Shown here: positions 8,857-17,040 of the stretch, piece after piece
Layout: every line of letters starts with the position of its first letter
How positions within the stretch are numbered: position 1 is the first letter of the stretch
DNA from: Fastidiosipila sp964627125
Lineage (GTDB): Bacteria; Bacillota; Clostridia; Saccharofermentanales; Fastidiosipilaceae
Direction of reading: 5' to 3'
Assembly (NCBI GenBank): GCA_964627125.1
Contig: CAZVJQ010000004.1
Span: 4,115-68,114, forward strand
Length of the DNA stretch: 64,000 nucleotides
The notes under the pieces: model-generated
The model's database searches: none
Told to the model about the DNA's origin: nothing
The model's input: only the letters and a program-made list of their open reading frames with translations
Position numbers and translations under genes: made by a program

Positions 8857-9807
8857 ATGAAAAAATCTAATGATAAGTCTGGTTCAAGAAGATCTGTCTT
8901 TCGAGATGAAGGTAAAATAGAACTAAATGATATTGATACTAGTAATAAAAACAATGCAGAATCCGCTAATTCACCAACTGAACAAGTAGAAGCTGGTACT
9001 AAAATTAAAAAGAAGAAAAATAAATTTATTACAGTTGCTCTTGATTTAGCAATAGTTGCTTGTCTAGTTGTAGCTGCAGTATTGATAATTACACCTATTA
9101 TGAGAGCTAGACGTCAAGATGAAATCATGAGACAGTTAGCAGCACTTATTGAATCTGGCCCAATAGATGATAGTGAAGAAGATGCTGCAATAGACTTAAA
9201 TCCTAATGATGACGATACTGACATTGAAAATACTCCACTTGGAGCAGGCGAGATGCGTAAGGTAGAAGGTGGATACCTAGTAGATGCTCATGCAAATGCA
9301 ATCGCAGGTGAAGAGTATGAAGACTTCGGACAAGATTTCGAAACACCAGCAGAACCTTTAGGTGATACATTCCTGCTAGAGCCTATGGGTATGATACAAG
9401 TTCCTAAAGAAGGTGTAGAAATTAATTTACCACTATTAAAAGGAGCAACTCATGTCCCATTGAGATATGGAGCTGGTTGGTATCAGAGCTCAGCACAAAT
9501 TGGTGAGCAAGGAAGAGCTACTATACTTGGTCATACAATGGCATATGGTAATGATAGATTCTTTACTAAATTAAACAAAACTGAAATAGGTGATGAGATA
9601 AGAATTGTTGAAGAAAATCGCATTTTATCTTATGAGGTCTACGACATAAAGATTATAGACCAAAGTGAATTACAAGATTACTTAATTAACAATGAAGTTG
9701 ATTCAGAAATAATGCTAGTAACATGTGATCACTATCCTGTATACGGCCAAAGGCTATTGGTATTTGCGAATTTAGTAGATGTAGAACTAACAGGGACAAA
9801 TGCCTAA
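8857..9807 (+). CDS. Sortase family transpeptidase
   Basis: Sortases cleave a C-terminal sorting signal and join surface proteins to the wall or to each other. The protein has a charged cytoplasmic head, one membrane segment (about 58-80), an acidic linker of about 100 residues and a C-terminal sortase domain. The catalytic triad is visible as H226 (GHTMAYG), C290 (LVTCDHYP) and R299 (GQRLLVFA). The class looks closer to D/E than A, but I cannot fix it. No LPXTG-type substrate or pilin lies beside it, so it is an orphan here. GAGGAG supports the ATG. A CCTTTGGCC variant lies at 9745-9753 on the minus strand. Confidence 0.88.
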   Translation: MKKSNDKSGSRRSVFRDEGKIELNDIDTSNKNNAESANSPTEQVEAGTKIKKKKNKFITVALDLAIVACLVVAAVLIITPIMRARRQDEIMRQLAALIESGPIDDSEEDAAIDLNPNDDDTDIENTPLGAGEMRKVEGGYLVDAHANAIAGEEYEDFGQDFETPAEPLGDTFLLEPMGMIQVPKEGVEINLPLLKGATHVPLRYGAGWYQSSAQIGEQGRATILGHTMAYGNDRFFTKLNKTEIGDEIRIVEENRILSYEVYDIKIIDQSELQDYLINNEVDSEIMLVTCDHYPVYGQRLLVFANLVDVELTGTNA

Positions 9808-9869
9808 AATGGCACAAGTTTTCTAGTGAAAAATATGTTTTTTTAATGTTAATTGATTGTTTAAATAAC

Positions 9870-9901
9870 ATGAAATTTATTTCATATTATTATTATATAA
9901 T
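9870..9901 (+). promoter_or_regulatory. Promoter -10 and candidate operator of the MarR-family gene
   Basis: TATAAT (9896-9901) is a perfect -10. The expected -35 position is covered by the inverted repeat ATGAAAT-TT-ATTTCAT (9870-9885), the size and symmetry of a MarR-type site. Self-repression is the simplest reading. Confidence 0.5.
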
Positions 9902-9925
9902 TTAGTACTAGAAGGAAATTGTTTA

Positions 9926-9964
9926 ATGAAAGAAGGTGAAAAAGATGGCAAGCAGACAAGATAA
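9926..9964 (+). CDS. Possible 12-codon leader ORF overlapping the MarR start
   Basis: An ATG with AGAAGGA 9 bp upstream opens a 12-residue frame (MKEGEKDGKQTR) that overlaps the first codons of the MarR gene in another frame and stops at 9962-9964. Its ribosome site is at least as good as that of the main gene, so it could couple or dampen translation. It may also be chance; there is no other evidence for it. Confidence 0.2.
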   Translation: MKEGEKDGKQTR

Positions 9965-10430
9965 AATTAATGAGGTTATAGCAAAACTTCCTCAAGATTT
10001 TAAAACTTACGGGGACTTATTTGCTGTTTCAAATCGAATTCAAGCAGCAGGTGATAAATTTTTAGACGACATTACTATGCGTCAGCAATATTTACTAGTA
10101 TGCCTATCAATTTTTGGAAATTATGCTCCAACACTTCAAGAACTAGCTACAGTATTTGGTAGTTCATATCAAAATGTAAAGAGAATGGCTGCACAATTAG
10201 AAAGACATGGCTATCTAGATATTAATAAGGACGCTATTGATAAGAGAAAAATTAGAATTGTCATGAATGAAGAAAAATTTGATCAATTAAGAGAAGAAAC
10301 TGCACGTGAAAATAATGACTTCATTGATAGATTATTTGAAGGTGTTAGTCCAGAAGATAGAACTGTAGTTGCAACTGCTCTTAAAGTAATGCAGAACAAC
10401 TTAGATGATATAGAAAAAGAATTCAACTAA
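9945..10430 (+). CDS. MarR-family transcriptional regulator
   Basis: This is a 161-residue winged-helix DNA-binding protein. The helix-turn-helix is in PTLQELATVFGSSYQNVKRMAAQLERHGYL (about 59-88), and the wing follows as KDAIDKRKIRIVM. Long helices at both ends fit the dimer interface. The longest frame begins at a GTG (9936), but AAGGTG at 9933-9938 overlaps that codon and is properly placed for the ATG at 9945. A probable operator overlaps its promoter. The ligand and targets are unknown; the neighbouring sortase has no shared operon signal. A terminator follows. Confidence 0.85.
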   Translation: MASRQDKINEVIAKLPQDFKTYGDLFAVSNRIQAAGDKFLDDITMRQQYLLVCLSIFGNYAPTLQELATVFGSSYQNVKRMAAQLERHGYLDINKDAIDKRKIRIVMNEEKFDQLREETARENNDFIDRLFEGVSPEDRTVVATALKVMQNNLDDIEKEFN

Positions 10431-10449
10431 TAATCAAGTAAATTAATCG

Positions 10450-10488
10450 AAGGGCTCTGAGTATGAATTATATTCAGGGTCCTTTTGT
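10450..10488 (+). terminator. Intrinsic terminator of the MarR gene
   Basis: An 11-bp stem with two G-U pairs (10450-10460 with 10474-10484) is followed by TTTTGTT. Confidence 0.75.
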
Positions 10489-10490
10489 TA

Positions 10491-10520
10491 TATAATGAAA
10501 TAGAATAAAACGATTCTATT
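10491..10520 (+). promoter_or_regulatory. Promoter -10 and PerR/Fur-type operator
   Basis: TATAAT (10491-10496) is followed at once by AATAGAAT-AAAACG-ATTCTATT (10499-10520), perfect 8-bp arms over the likely transcription start. The position fits autorepression by the Fur-family protein encoded 18 bp downstream. Confidence 0.6.
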
Positions 10521-10537
10521 AGGAAGGGTGGAGAATT

Positions 10538-10972
10538 ATGCAACTAGATGAAAAGATAATAAATATATTAAATGAGCATAATATTAATCCGACAAGACAG
10601 CGACAAACTATCTTAAGATATCTCTATGAAAATGAAGATCATCCTTCAGCTGAAATAATATATTACGATTTAAAAGAGAGAGAATCTCATATATCAAGAG
10701 CGACAGTCTATAATGTTTTAAATCTCTTTGAAAAAGAAGGTATAGCTAAAGTTATTAGTGTTAATGAAAATATAAAATACTACGATGTTGATTTTTCTGA
10801 GCATGCACATTTTGTCTGTGATAGCTGTGGTGGTATTTTTGATTGCGACTTACCTAATATTTTCAACAAACATGCTGCATTTAAAATTCCAAGAGAAGCA
10901 AGTATTAGGTCACTTGATATACTAGTGCATGGGATTTGCTCACAATGTAATATTAGACAAGAGGAAGTATAA
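10538..10972 (+). CDS. perR: Fur-family metalloregulator, PerR-like
   Basis: This 144-residue dimeric winged-helix repressor senses metal or peroxide. The structural zinc site is seen as CDSC (C94, C97) and CSQC (C134, C137). The regulatory site residues line up with B. subtilis PerR: H35, D83, H89, H91 and D102. An Asp rather than Glu at position 83 is the feature that favours PerR over Fur. The DNA-reading helix is in HISRATVYNVLNLFEKEG. GGTGGAG supports the ATG. The ruvC start codon lies 2 bp after the stop, so perR is probably cotranscribed with ruvCAB, linking oxidative stress and DNA repair; that link is inference. Confidence 0.85.
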   Translation: MQLDEKIINILNEHNINPTRQRQTILRYLYENEDHPSAEIIYYDLKERESHISRATVYNVLNLFEKEGIAKVISVNENIKYYDVDFSEHAHFVCDSCGGIFDCDLPNIFNKHAAFKIPREASIRSLDILVHGICSQCNIRQEEV

Positions 10973-10973
10973 A

Positions 10974-11480
10974 TTGCGAATTATCGGTATAGATCCAGGC
11001 TACGCATTATTGGGATTTGGTTTAATTGATTCTAATAATTCAAAACTCAAGGTAGTTGATTATGGAGTAATATCCACAGCTAGTAGAGTTCCTTTTGAAC
11101 AAAGACTCCTTGCCATCTATAATGGTGTCAGACAACTTATAGACCGTTATAATCCAGATGTAATGGCCATAGAGGAGTTATTCTTTTATCAGAATACTAC
11201 AACTGCTATAGGTACTGCAGAGGCACGTGGAGTGGTTATTTTAGCTGCTGCCCAGGCAAATATACCAATGTATGAGTATAAACCCTCACAGGTAAAGAAT
11301 GCTGTTACGGGATATGGTAAGTCTGAAAAGAAGCAAGTTCAATATATGGTAAAAACATTATTAAATTTAAAAGAAATACCTAAGCCAGATGATGCTGCGG
11401 ATGCTTTGGCCGTGGCTATAGCTCATTCAAATAAAGGTAGAACGGATTATGGTCAAAAACTACAAGGGGGATATCAGTAG
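10974..11480 (+). CDS. ruvC: Holliday junction resolvase RuvC
   Basis: RuvC cuts Holliday junctions bound by RuvAB. The RNase-H-like acidic residues are visible: D7 in RIIGIDPG, Glu in AIEELFFYQN (about 67) and the Asp pair in PDDAADALAVA (about 139-143). The longest frame reaches back into perR; I take the TTG at 10974 because GAGGAAG ends 7-8 bp before it and the product then begins exactly at the family N-terminus (168 residues). The stop overlaps the ruvA GTG start by one base. An exact GCTTTGGCC lies at 11403-11411. Confidence 0.93.
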   Translation: MRIIGIDPGYALLGFGLIDSNNSKLKVVDYGVISTASRVPFEQRLLAIYNGVRQLIDRYNPDVMAIEELFFYQNTTTAIGTAEARGVVILAAAQANIPMYEYKPSQVKNAVTGYGKSEKKQVQYMVKTLLNLKEIPKPDDAADALAVAIAHSNKGRTDYGQKLQGGYQ

Positions 11481-12103
11481 TGTATAGTTACATTAAAGGT
11501 GAATTTGTTGATCGCAGTGAGAAGGCTGTGGTTATTGAGGCTGCAGGTGTTGGTTATTATATTGAAATGGGTAGGAATCTTTCTAATAAGCTAGGTGAAT
11601 TAGGTTCTGAGGTTACTTGCTATGTTCATTATAATATTGGACAGTATGATCAACGATTATTCGGTTTCCCTGGTAAAGAGTACAAGGAATTGTTTGAATT
11701 ACTAATTACTGTAAGTGGTGTTGGACCTAAGGCTGCTATATCTTTAACAGATGAATTTGACCCAAGTGAGCTCGCTCTATTAATTGTAAGAGAAGATGTA
11801 AACACAATAGTAAATCGCATGAAGGGTAAAGGGTTTGGTAAGAAATCAGCTGAGAGAGTTATTCTAGAACTTAAAGATAAATTTAAGGATATCAATTTCG
11901 ATGATGTTGAAGAAATTGAAACTGTAAAAGTAATAGACAACGATAATGCCTACAGTGATATCAAAAATGATTTATTACAAGGTTTAAGTTTCTTAGGATA
12001 TAGAACTGATGAAGCTAAACAAATGATCAATGCGAACTTCGATGCTGCATTAGATATGGAAACTAATCTTAAGAATATTATAAAAACTGCAAATAAAGGG
12101 TAG
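11480..12103 (+). CDS. ruvA: Holliday junction branch migration protein RuvA
   Basis: RuvA tetramers hold the Holliday junction open and dock RuvB. The N-terminal OB fold (MYSYIKGEFVDRSEKAVVIE...), the helix-hairpin-helix pair (VSGVGPKAAISL at about 77-88 and GKGFGKKSAERVILELKDK at about 114-132) and a C-terminal RuvB-binding domain are present in 207 residues. The start is GTG, overlapping the ruvC stop by one base. ruvB begins 3 bp after the stop, so the three subunits are translationally linked. Confidence 0.95.
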   Translation: MYSYIKGEFVDRSEKAVVIEAAGVGYYIEMGRNLSNKLGELGSEVTCYVHYNIGQYDQRLFGFPGKEYKELFELLITVSGVGPKAAISLTDEFDPSELALLIVREDVNTIVNRMKGKGFGKKSAERVILELKDKFKDINFDDVEEIETVKVIDNDNAYSDIKNDLLQGLSFLGYRTDEAKQMINANFDAALDMETNLKNIIKTANKG

Positions 12104-12106
12104 AAG

Positions 12107-13267
12107 ATGACTGAAAACAATAATGATTTTTATGATGAAGATGAATTCGATATAAGTAATTATAATATCGAAAGTTCATATGACCCAAATCTCGGTCTTG
12201 ATTTTGATGATTTTGATGATGAAGAAGAATCTAGTATTGTCACAAGAGAGAGAAGATTCGAAGACAATGAGGGTAATGAACTTCGACCACTATTCTTATC
12301 TGAATATTCAGGACAAGAACAAATCAAGAATAATCTGAGTGTATTTATTCAAGCCGCAAAAGAGCGTAATGAAGCACTAGACCATGTATTATTATACGGT
12401 CCTCCAGGGCTTGGTAAAACAACATTGGCAGGGATAATTGCTAATGAGCTAGGAGTAAATTTAAGAATAACGTCAGGACCAGCAATTGAGAAGGCAGGAG
12501 ATTTAGCCGCGATCTTAACTAATCTAGAAGAAAGAGATGTTCTATTCATTGATGAGATTCATAGATTAAATCATCAGGTGGAAGAAGTTTTATATTCTGC
12601 AATGGAAGATTTTGCACTAGACATTGTTATTGGGAAAGGTGCTGGTGCTAGGTCTGTACGTATTGATTTATCACCATTTACACTAGTTGGTGCTACAACT
12701 AGAGCAGGATTACTATCTGCACCATTAAGAGATAGATTTGGAATGGTGTTTAGACTTGAACTTTATACTCAGAAGGAACTTAGTCAGATTTTAGAAAGAA
12801 ATACAGGAATATTGGGTATAGGCGCTGACTCTAGCGGCTTGCAAGAAATTGCAAGTCGATCAAGAGGTACACCAAGAGTAGCTATTAGATTATTGAAGCG
12901 TTTACGCGACTTCGCCCAAGTTGATGGGGATGGTGTGATAACTAAGGATTTGGCTAATAAAGGTTTAGATGCATTAGAAGTAGATTCTAAAGGCTTAGAT
13001 AAGATTGACAATAGAATTCTTAAGTTAATGGCTGAGATTTATAATGGAGGCCCAGTTGGTTTAGATACTCTCGCAGCTATCAGTAATGAAGACTCAGGCA
13101 CAATCGAGGATGTTAATGAGCCATATCTAATGCAACTTGGTTTTATTGCTAAAACACCTAGAGGTAGGATTTTAACTAAGCTTGCATATGAGCATTTGGG
13201 TATAAAATACCCACATGATAATAACAAGAAGAGTAATTCAGAACAGGTTAGTTTAGAAGATATTTAA
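12107..13267 (+). CDS. ruvB: Holliday junction DNA helicase RuvB, with acidic N-terminal extension
   Basis: RuvB is the AAA+ motor that drives branch migration with RuvA. Walker A is GPPGLGKTT (98-106), Walker B is VLFIDEIH (145-152), and sensor 1 VGATTRAGLLSAPLRDRFG follows; the C-terminal winged helix is intact. The family usually starts near residue 45 here (RERRFED...). The first 43 or so residues are mostly Asp, Glu, Asn and Ser and look disordered, so the protein is 386 residues rather than about 335. It ends the perR-ruvCAB operon at a terminator. Confidence 0.95.
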   Translation: MTENNNDFYDEDEFDISNYNIESSYDPNLGLDFDDFDDEEESSIVTRERRFEDNEGNELRPLFLSEYSGQEQIKNNLSVFIQAAKERNEALDHVLLYGPPGLGKTTLAGIIANELGVNLRITSGPAIEKAGDLAAILTNLEERDVLFIDEIHRLNHQVEEVLYSAMEDFALDIVIGKGAGARSVRIDLSPFTLVGATTRAGLLSAPLRDRFGMVFRLELYTQKELSQILERNTGILGIGADSSGLQEIASRSRGTPRVAIRLLKRLRDFAQVDGDGVITKDLANKGLDALEVDSKGLDKIDNRILKLMAEIYNGGPVGLDTLAAISNEDSGTIEDVNEPYLMQLGFIAKTPRGRILTKLAYEHLGIKYPHDNNKKSNSEQVSLEDI

Positions 13268-13293
13268 CTTGAAATAAAAGTTAATAAGATACA

Positions 13294-13333
13294 AACCCTA
13301 AAATCCAAATTTCACCGGATGGAAGGGTTTTTC
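13294..13333 (+). terminator. Intrinsic terminator of ruvCAB
   Basis: AACCCT and AGGGTT arms (13294-13299, 13324-13329) with an inner ATCC/GGAT pair (13303-13306, 13317-13320) are followed by a T run. Confidence 0.7.
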
Positions 13334-13406
13334 TATTAGTATGCTCATAATAGGCATAGCTATGTAAACGATGTTTATCTTTTTCGAAATATAAACTAAA
13401 TTAGTC

Positions 13407-13412
13407 TATAAT
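13407..13412 (+). promoter_or_regulatory. Probable -10 element before ecfA1
   Basis: A perfect TATAAT lies 37 bp before the start codon, but no good -35 is at the right distance. It is the only promoter-like sequence in the 182-bp gap after ruvB. Confidence 0.35.
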
Positions 13413-13449
13413 TTGATAGAATTATTTGACCAGATTAGTGAGGGTATAA

Positions 13450-14301
13450 ATGCAGGCAGAAAATACAAATATAATTGAATTGAAAAATGTCTCATATAAA
13501 TATTTAGAGCATAGTGAGTCAGCTGCCTTAGATAATTTAAATTTGGAGATAAAACCAGGTGAGTGGCTAACGATAATTGGACCTAATGGTTCTGGAAAAT
13601 CTACTCTGACAAAAGTAATTAATGGTTTATTAATTCCTGATGAAGGCGAAGTCATTATTGATGGGATCACACTTGATAGAGATAGTGTATATGATGCTAG
13701 AAAATTGATGGGAATGGTATTTCAAAATCCAGAAAATCAATTTGTAGGTTCAACGGTTGAAGATGATGTAGCATTTGGTTTAGAAAATATGGCAATCCCT
13801 AGAGAAGAGATGAAAATCAGAGTCAAAGAAGCCTTAGAACGTGTAGGCATGTGGGACTTAGCGAAAAGAGTTCCTGCTCATTTATCAGGTGGACAGATGC
13901 AACGAGTAGCTATTGCAAGCGTCTTAGTTTTTAGACCAAACATTTTAATTTTAGATGAAGCTACAAGTATGCTCGACCCACAAGGTAGAGCGGAAGTATT
14001 TTCACTGATTAAGAAAATTAAAGAAGAAGATAATTTGACAGTAATTGCTATAACTCATGATATAGAGGAAGCTGTTGAGAGCGATCGTATTATTGTTATG
14101 GAGAATGGGCAAATAGCTCTTGAAGATTCTCCTCGAGAGATATTTAAGCAAGGCGATAATTTACTTGAACTAGGTCTTGAAGTACCATTTAGTGAACAAT
14201 TAAAAGGAACACTTAAGAACTTAGAATTAAACTTACCAGAACAATATTTAGATGAAGAAGAGTTAATGGAGTATTTATGGACATACAATTCAGAAACGTA
14301 A
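13450..14301 (+). CDS. ecfA1: ECF transporter ATPase subunit EcfA1
   Basis: One of two ATPases that power energy-coupling-factor (vitamin-type) transport. Walker A is GPNGSGKST (44-52), Q-loop NPENQ follows, the signature LSGGQ is at 145-149 and Walker B LILDEA at 166-171. The C-terminal tail (about 235-283) is the ECF-type extension. The last 25 bp overlap ecfA2, so the two ATPases are translationally coupled. GAGGG precedes the ATG. The cluster downstream (flavin-binding lipoprotein and ApbE) suggests flavin as cargo, but the module may serve several S subunits. Confidence 0.93.
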   Translation: MQAENTNIIELKNVSYKYLEHSESAALDNLNLEIKPGEWLTIIGPNGSGKSTLTKVINGLLIPDEGEVIIDGITLDRDSVYDARKLMGMVFQNPENQFVGSTVEDDVAFGLENMAIPREEMKIRVKEALERVGMWDLAKRVPAHLSGGQMQRVAIASVLVFRPNILILDEATSMLDPQGRAEVFSLIKKIKEEDNLTVIAITHDIEEAVESDRIIVMENGQIALEDSPREIFKQGDNLLELGLEVPFSEQLKGTLKNLELNLPEQYLDEEELMEYLWTYNSET

Positions 14302-15152
14302 GCTATGTTTATCAAAAAGGTTCTCCCTTAGCTCATACAGCCCTGAGCAATATAGACTTAGAGATTGAATCTGGAACTATTAACGCAATTATCGGTAAGA
14401 CAGGAAGTGGTAAATCTACTTTGCTTAGACACTTCAATGCTCTCATACTGCCAAGTGATGGCTATGTAAGAATGGGAAATATTGTTATTGGTCCCAAAAC
14501 TGGAAATACTAGTCTTAAGCAGTTGAGGAAGCAAGTTGGTATGGCTTTTCAATTTCCTGAAGCTCAGTTATTTGCTCAAACAGTGAAAGAAGACATAATT
14601 TTTGGACCTAAGAATTATGGTATGAATGAAGGGCAGGCTTTGGCAAAAGCGAGCGAAGTCTTAAACCTAGTCGGTTTAGATGATTCATATTTGGATAGAT
14701 CACCATTCGAGTTATCTGGAGGAGAACAAAGAAGGGTAGCTATTGCATCAGTGCTAGCTACAGACCCGTCAGTATTAGTTCTAGATGAGCCTGGTGCAGG
14801 ATTAGATCCTAAAGGTAATAAGGATATAATGGATTTAATTTATAGACTCAATAAGGAAAAGGGAGTCACAATTATCTTATCTATACATAATATGGAAGAT
14901 ATAGCCATGTTGGCAGATAATATAATAGTTCTAGAAGAAGGTAGAAATGTTTTAGCTGCAAGTCCTGAAGAAGTTTTCCAAAGAGAAGATATCTTAGAGA
15001 GAAATAGCTTAGACTTACCAAAAACAATTAAATTTGCTAAAGAAATGCATGAAAAATATGGCTGGCATTTTGATAAATTACCATTAAACATGGATGAACT
15101 AGCCGCTGGGATAAAAAATAACTTGAATGGAAAAGAGCAGGGTCAGGTATGA
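14277..15152 (+). CDS. ecfA2: ECF transporter ATPase subunit EcfA2
   Basis: This is the partner ATPase of the ECF module. Walker A is GKTGSGKST (40-48), the Q-loop FPEAQ, the signature LSGGEQ (146-151) and Walker B VLVLDEP (166-172). The start lies inside the 3' end of ecfA1 and the stop overlaps the ecfT start in ATGA, so expression of all three subunits is tightly linked. Length (291) is normal. A one-mismatch GCTTTGGCA copy of the repeated 9-mer lies at 14637-14645. Confidence 0.93.
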   Translation: MDIQFRNVSYVYQKGSPLAHTALSNIDLEIESGTINAIIGKTGSGKSTLLRHFNALILPSDGYVRMGNIVIGPKTGNTSLKQLRKQVGMAFQFPEAQLFAQTVKEDIIFGPKNYGMNEGQALAKASEVLNLVGLDDSYLDRSPFELSGGEQRRVAIASVLATDPSVLVLDEPGAGLDPKGNKDIMDLIYRLNKEKGVTIILSIHNMEDIAMLADNIIVLEEGRNVLAASPEEVFQREDILERNSLDLPKTIKFAKEMHEKYGWHFDKLPLNMDELAAGIKNNLNGKEQGQV

Positions 15153-15946
15153 GAGATAGCTTAATAATAGGAAGATATCTACCTTATGATTCATTTATTC
15201 ATAAATTAGATCCTCGTTCAAAATTAATAACAACTCTTTTATTTGTAGTAATTATTTTATTTGCAAATAATTGGGCAACTTATTTATTGCTAACTGGATT
15301 TGTAGTTTTAGCGATAGCTCTTTCTAAAATATCATTTGCTAAATTTATAAATGGCGTTAAACCCATGCTAAATTTATTGATATTTACAGCGATGATTCAG
15401 GTTCTATTTACTAATGGACGAACTAATTATTTTTCATGGTGGATTTTTACAGTATCTCAAGAAGGTATAGAGCGCGGTATCTTCATGTTTATTAGATTTG
15501 TATTAATAATATTTATATCACTACTTCTAACGCTGTCTACTGAAGCCCTGCAACTTACAGATGCTATAGAAAATTTAATGTCACCTTTAAAAATATTTGG
15601 AATCTCAGTTCATGAACCAGCATTAATGCTATCGATAGCTATGCGATTTGTACCTATAATGTTTGATGAGGCTAATGTCATAATGGATGCGCAAAGAGCA
15701 AGAGGAATGGATTTTACAGAAGGTAATTTAATTCAAAAAGTAAAAAATTATACACCACTGTTAATACCATTGTTTAATGCATCTTTCGATAGGGCCGTAG
15801 ATTTAGCGAATGCAATGGATTCTAGAAACTATAGATTGTCTGCAAAAAGAACTAAGTATAGAGAATTAAATTGGCATTTGAATGACACTTTAGTTTTAGT
15901 TGTTTTATTATTACTAGCAGTAGCTGTATTCTTGCTAAGAGCATAG
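15149..15946 (+). CDS. ecfT: ECF transporter transmembrane subunit EcfT
   Basis: EcfT joins the two ATPases to a substrate-binding S subunit. The product has several membrane segments (about 25-60, 70-95, 110-135, 240-264) and the coupling-helix motifs MRFVPIMFDEANVIMDAQRARG (about 167-188), where the ARG triplet contacts the ATPases. It starts in the ATGA overlap with ecfA2. The gene ten bases further on encodes an ECF-S-like membrane protein that may be its dedicated partner. Confidence 0.92.
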   Translation: MRDSLIIGRYLPYDSFIHKLDPRSKLITTLLFVVIILFANNWATYLLLTGFVVLAIALSKISFAKFINGVKPMLNLLIFTAMIQVLFTNGRTNYFSWWIFTVSQEGIERGIFMFIRFVLIIFISLLLTLSTEALQLTDAIENLMSPLKIFGISVHEPALMLSIAMRFVPIMFDEANVIMDAQRARGMDFTEGNLIQKVKNYTPLLIPLFNASFDRAVDLANAMDSRNYRLSAKRTKYRELNWHLNDTLVLVVLLLLAVAVFLLRA

Positions 15947-15956
15947 GAGGAGAAGA

Positions 15957-16541
15957 ATGACACAAACTCAAAAAAATGTTTATATAGCTCTTCTAGCTGC
16001 TCAAGCAACAATAATTTCATTATTGGAAAGAGTGTTGCCGAATTTGTTTGCTTTTGCCCCAGGAGCAAAATTAGGATTAGCTAATATTGTAACTATGCTT
16101 GCGATTTTTACTTTATCTAATAAAGACTCATTTAAGGTTGTCACAATAAGAGTATTTTTATCCGCTCTATTAGGTGGAACTTTCTCAATGTTTATTTATA
16201 GCTTCGTTGGATCTTACTTAAGTTTCTTCGCTATGATACTAGTTAAGCGCTTAGGCCCAAATGTAGTTAGCTTCGTTGGTATAAGTGCATGTGGGGGAAT
16301 AATATTCAACTTAGGACAATTGATAGTAGCTAGCTCGATAGCTGGTAGTTTTAGCATAATGTTGTACTTGCCAGTGTTATCAGTAGCTGGAATTGCAGCA
16401 GGGATAGTTGTTGGTTTAATAGCTAACTTCCTTATGGGTAACGTTGCTTCAATTAAGAAGATGCAAAGTGAGTATGCTAAGAGTAATTCATCATCTTTAG
16501 CATGGTATGAGCACTCTATGAAGAGTAATATTAGTTCATAG
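15957..16541 (+). CDS. Gx transporter family (heptaprenyl-diphosphate-synthase component I-like) membrane protein; possible EetB-type
   Basis: A 194-residue hydrophobic protein with about five or six membrane segments and the ECF-S-like feature FAPGAKLGLANIVTMLAIF (about 32-50). Databases commonly label this family heptaprenyl diphosphate synthase component I or Gx transporter, although it has no prenyltransferase motif. Members recur beside NusG-domain-II and ApbE genes; from memory the Listeria EetB protein belongs here, which I could not check. AGGAGGAG before the ATG is a very strong ribosome site. It is cotranscribed with ecfA1A2T. Confidence 0.7.
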   Translation: MTQTQKNVYIALLAAQATIISLLERVLPNLFAFAPGAKLGLANIVTMLAIFTLSNKDSFKVVTIRVFLSALLGGTFSMFIYSFVGSYLSFFAMILVKRLGPNVVSFVGISACGGIIFNLGQLIVASSIAGSFSIMLYLPVLSVAGIAAGIVVGLIANFLMGNVASIKKMQSEYAKSNSSSLAWYEHSMKSNISS

Positions 16542-16568
16542 ACTAGCAGTTATTTGAAAGGTGATAAA

Positions 16569-16988
16569 ATGAAAAAATATTTGAAGATGGTTAAAATTGG
16601 TGACATAGTAATTGTTCTTTTTTTACTAGCCTTATCTTTCGTGCCACTAGGTATATTTACTTACCAAAGTATCCAGGCAGGTTCAGGCGTCCTATATGCT
16701 CGTATTTTAGTAGATGGTGAAGAAATTAAAATTATTAGTCTTGAAGATGATGGTGAGAGCGAAACTTTCGAGTATGAAGATGAGCAAGGAAATCTAAATA
16801 TTGTTTATAGAGAAGGTAATACTGTAAGAATGCATGAGGCGAGCTGTAAGGACCAACTATGTGTTTGTAAGGGTGTTATTGGGAGGGTAGGCGAAACCAT
16901 TGTTTGTCTGCCGAATAGATTCGTTGTCGAAGTGATGTCTGATAGCTCTGATACCTCGCCCGATTTCGATGTAGATGTACTGACGTGA
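16569..16988 (+). CDS. NusG domain II-containing membrane-anchored protein; possible EetA-type
   Basis: This 139-residue protein has one N-terminal membrane segment (about 11-34) and an outside domain of the NusG-II type. It shows the cysteine pattern SCKDQLCVCKG (about 92-102) and ETIVCLPNRFVVEV (about 109-122), close to the usual SCPDKICVxxG...VCLPNKVxIE. The longest frame begins at a TTG (16554), but AAAGGTGA at 16556-16563 serves the ATG at 16569. It is the last gene before a 260-bp gap. No clear terminator follows. The function is unproven; redox or flavin partners are suggested by the neighbours. Confidence 0.75.
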   Translation: MKKYLKMVKIGDIVIVLFLLALSFVPLGIFTYQSIQAGSGVLYARILVDGEEIKIISLEDDGESETFEYEDEQGNLNIVYREGNTVRMHEASCKDQLCVCKGVIGRVGETIVCLPNRFVVEVMSDSSDTSPDFDVDVLT

Positions 16989-17040
16989 TGAATAATTAAC
17001 CATGCTGCGAATTAAATTTTGTGGCATTTTTTTATTTATC

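Noticed and set aside
10929..10973. Longer RuvC starting inside perR
   Set aside because: The extension adds 15 residues that precede the conserved family start; GAGGAAG is correctly spaced for the TTG at 10974.
13422..13670. 82-codon minus-strand ORF at the ecfA1 start
   Set aside because: It overlaps the well-supported ecfA1 start and has no family features.
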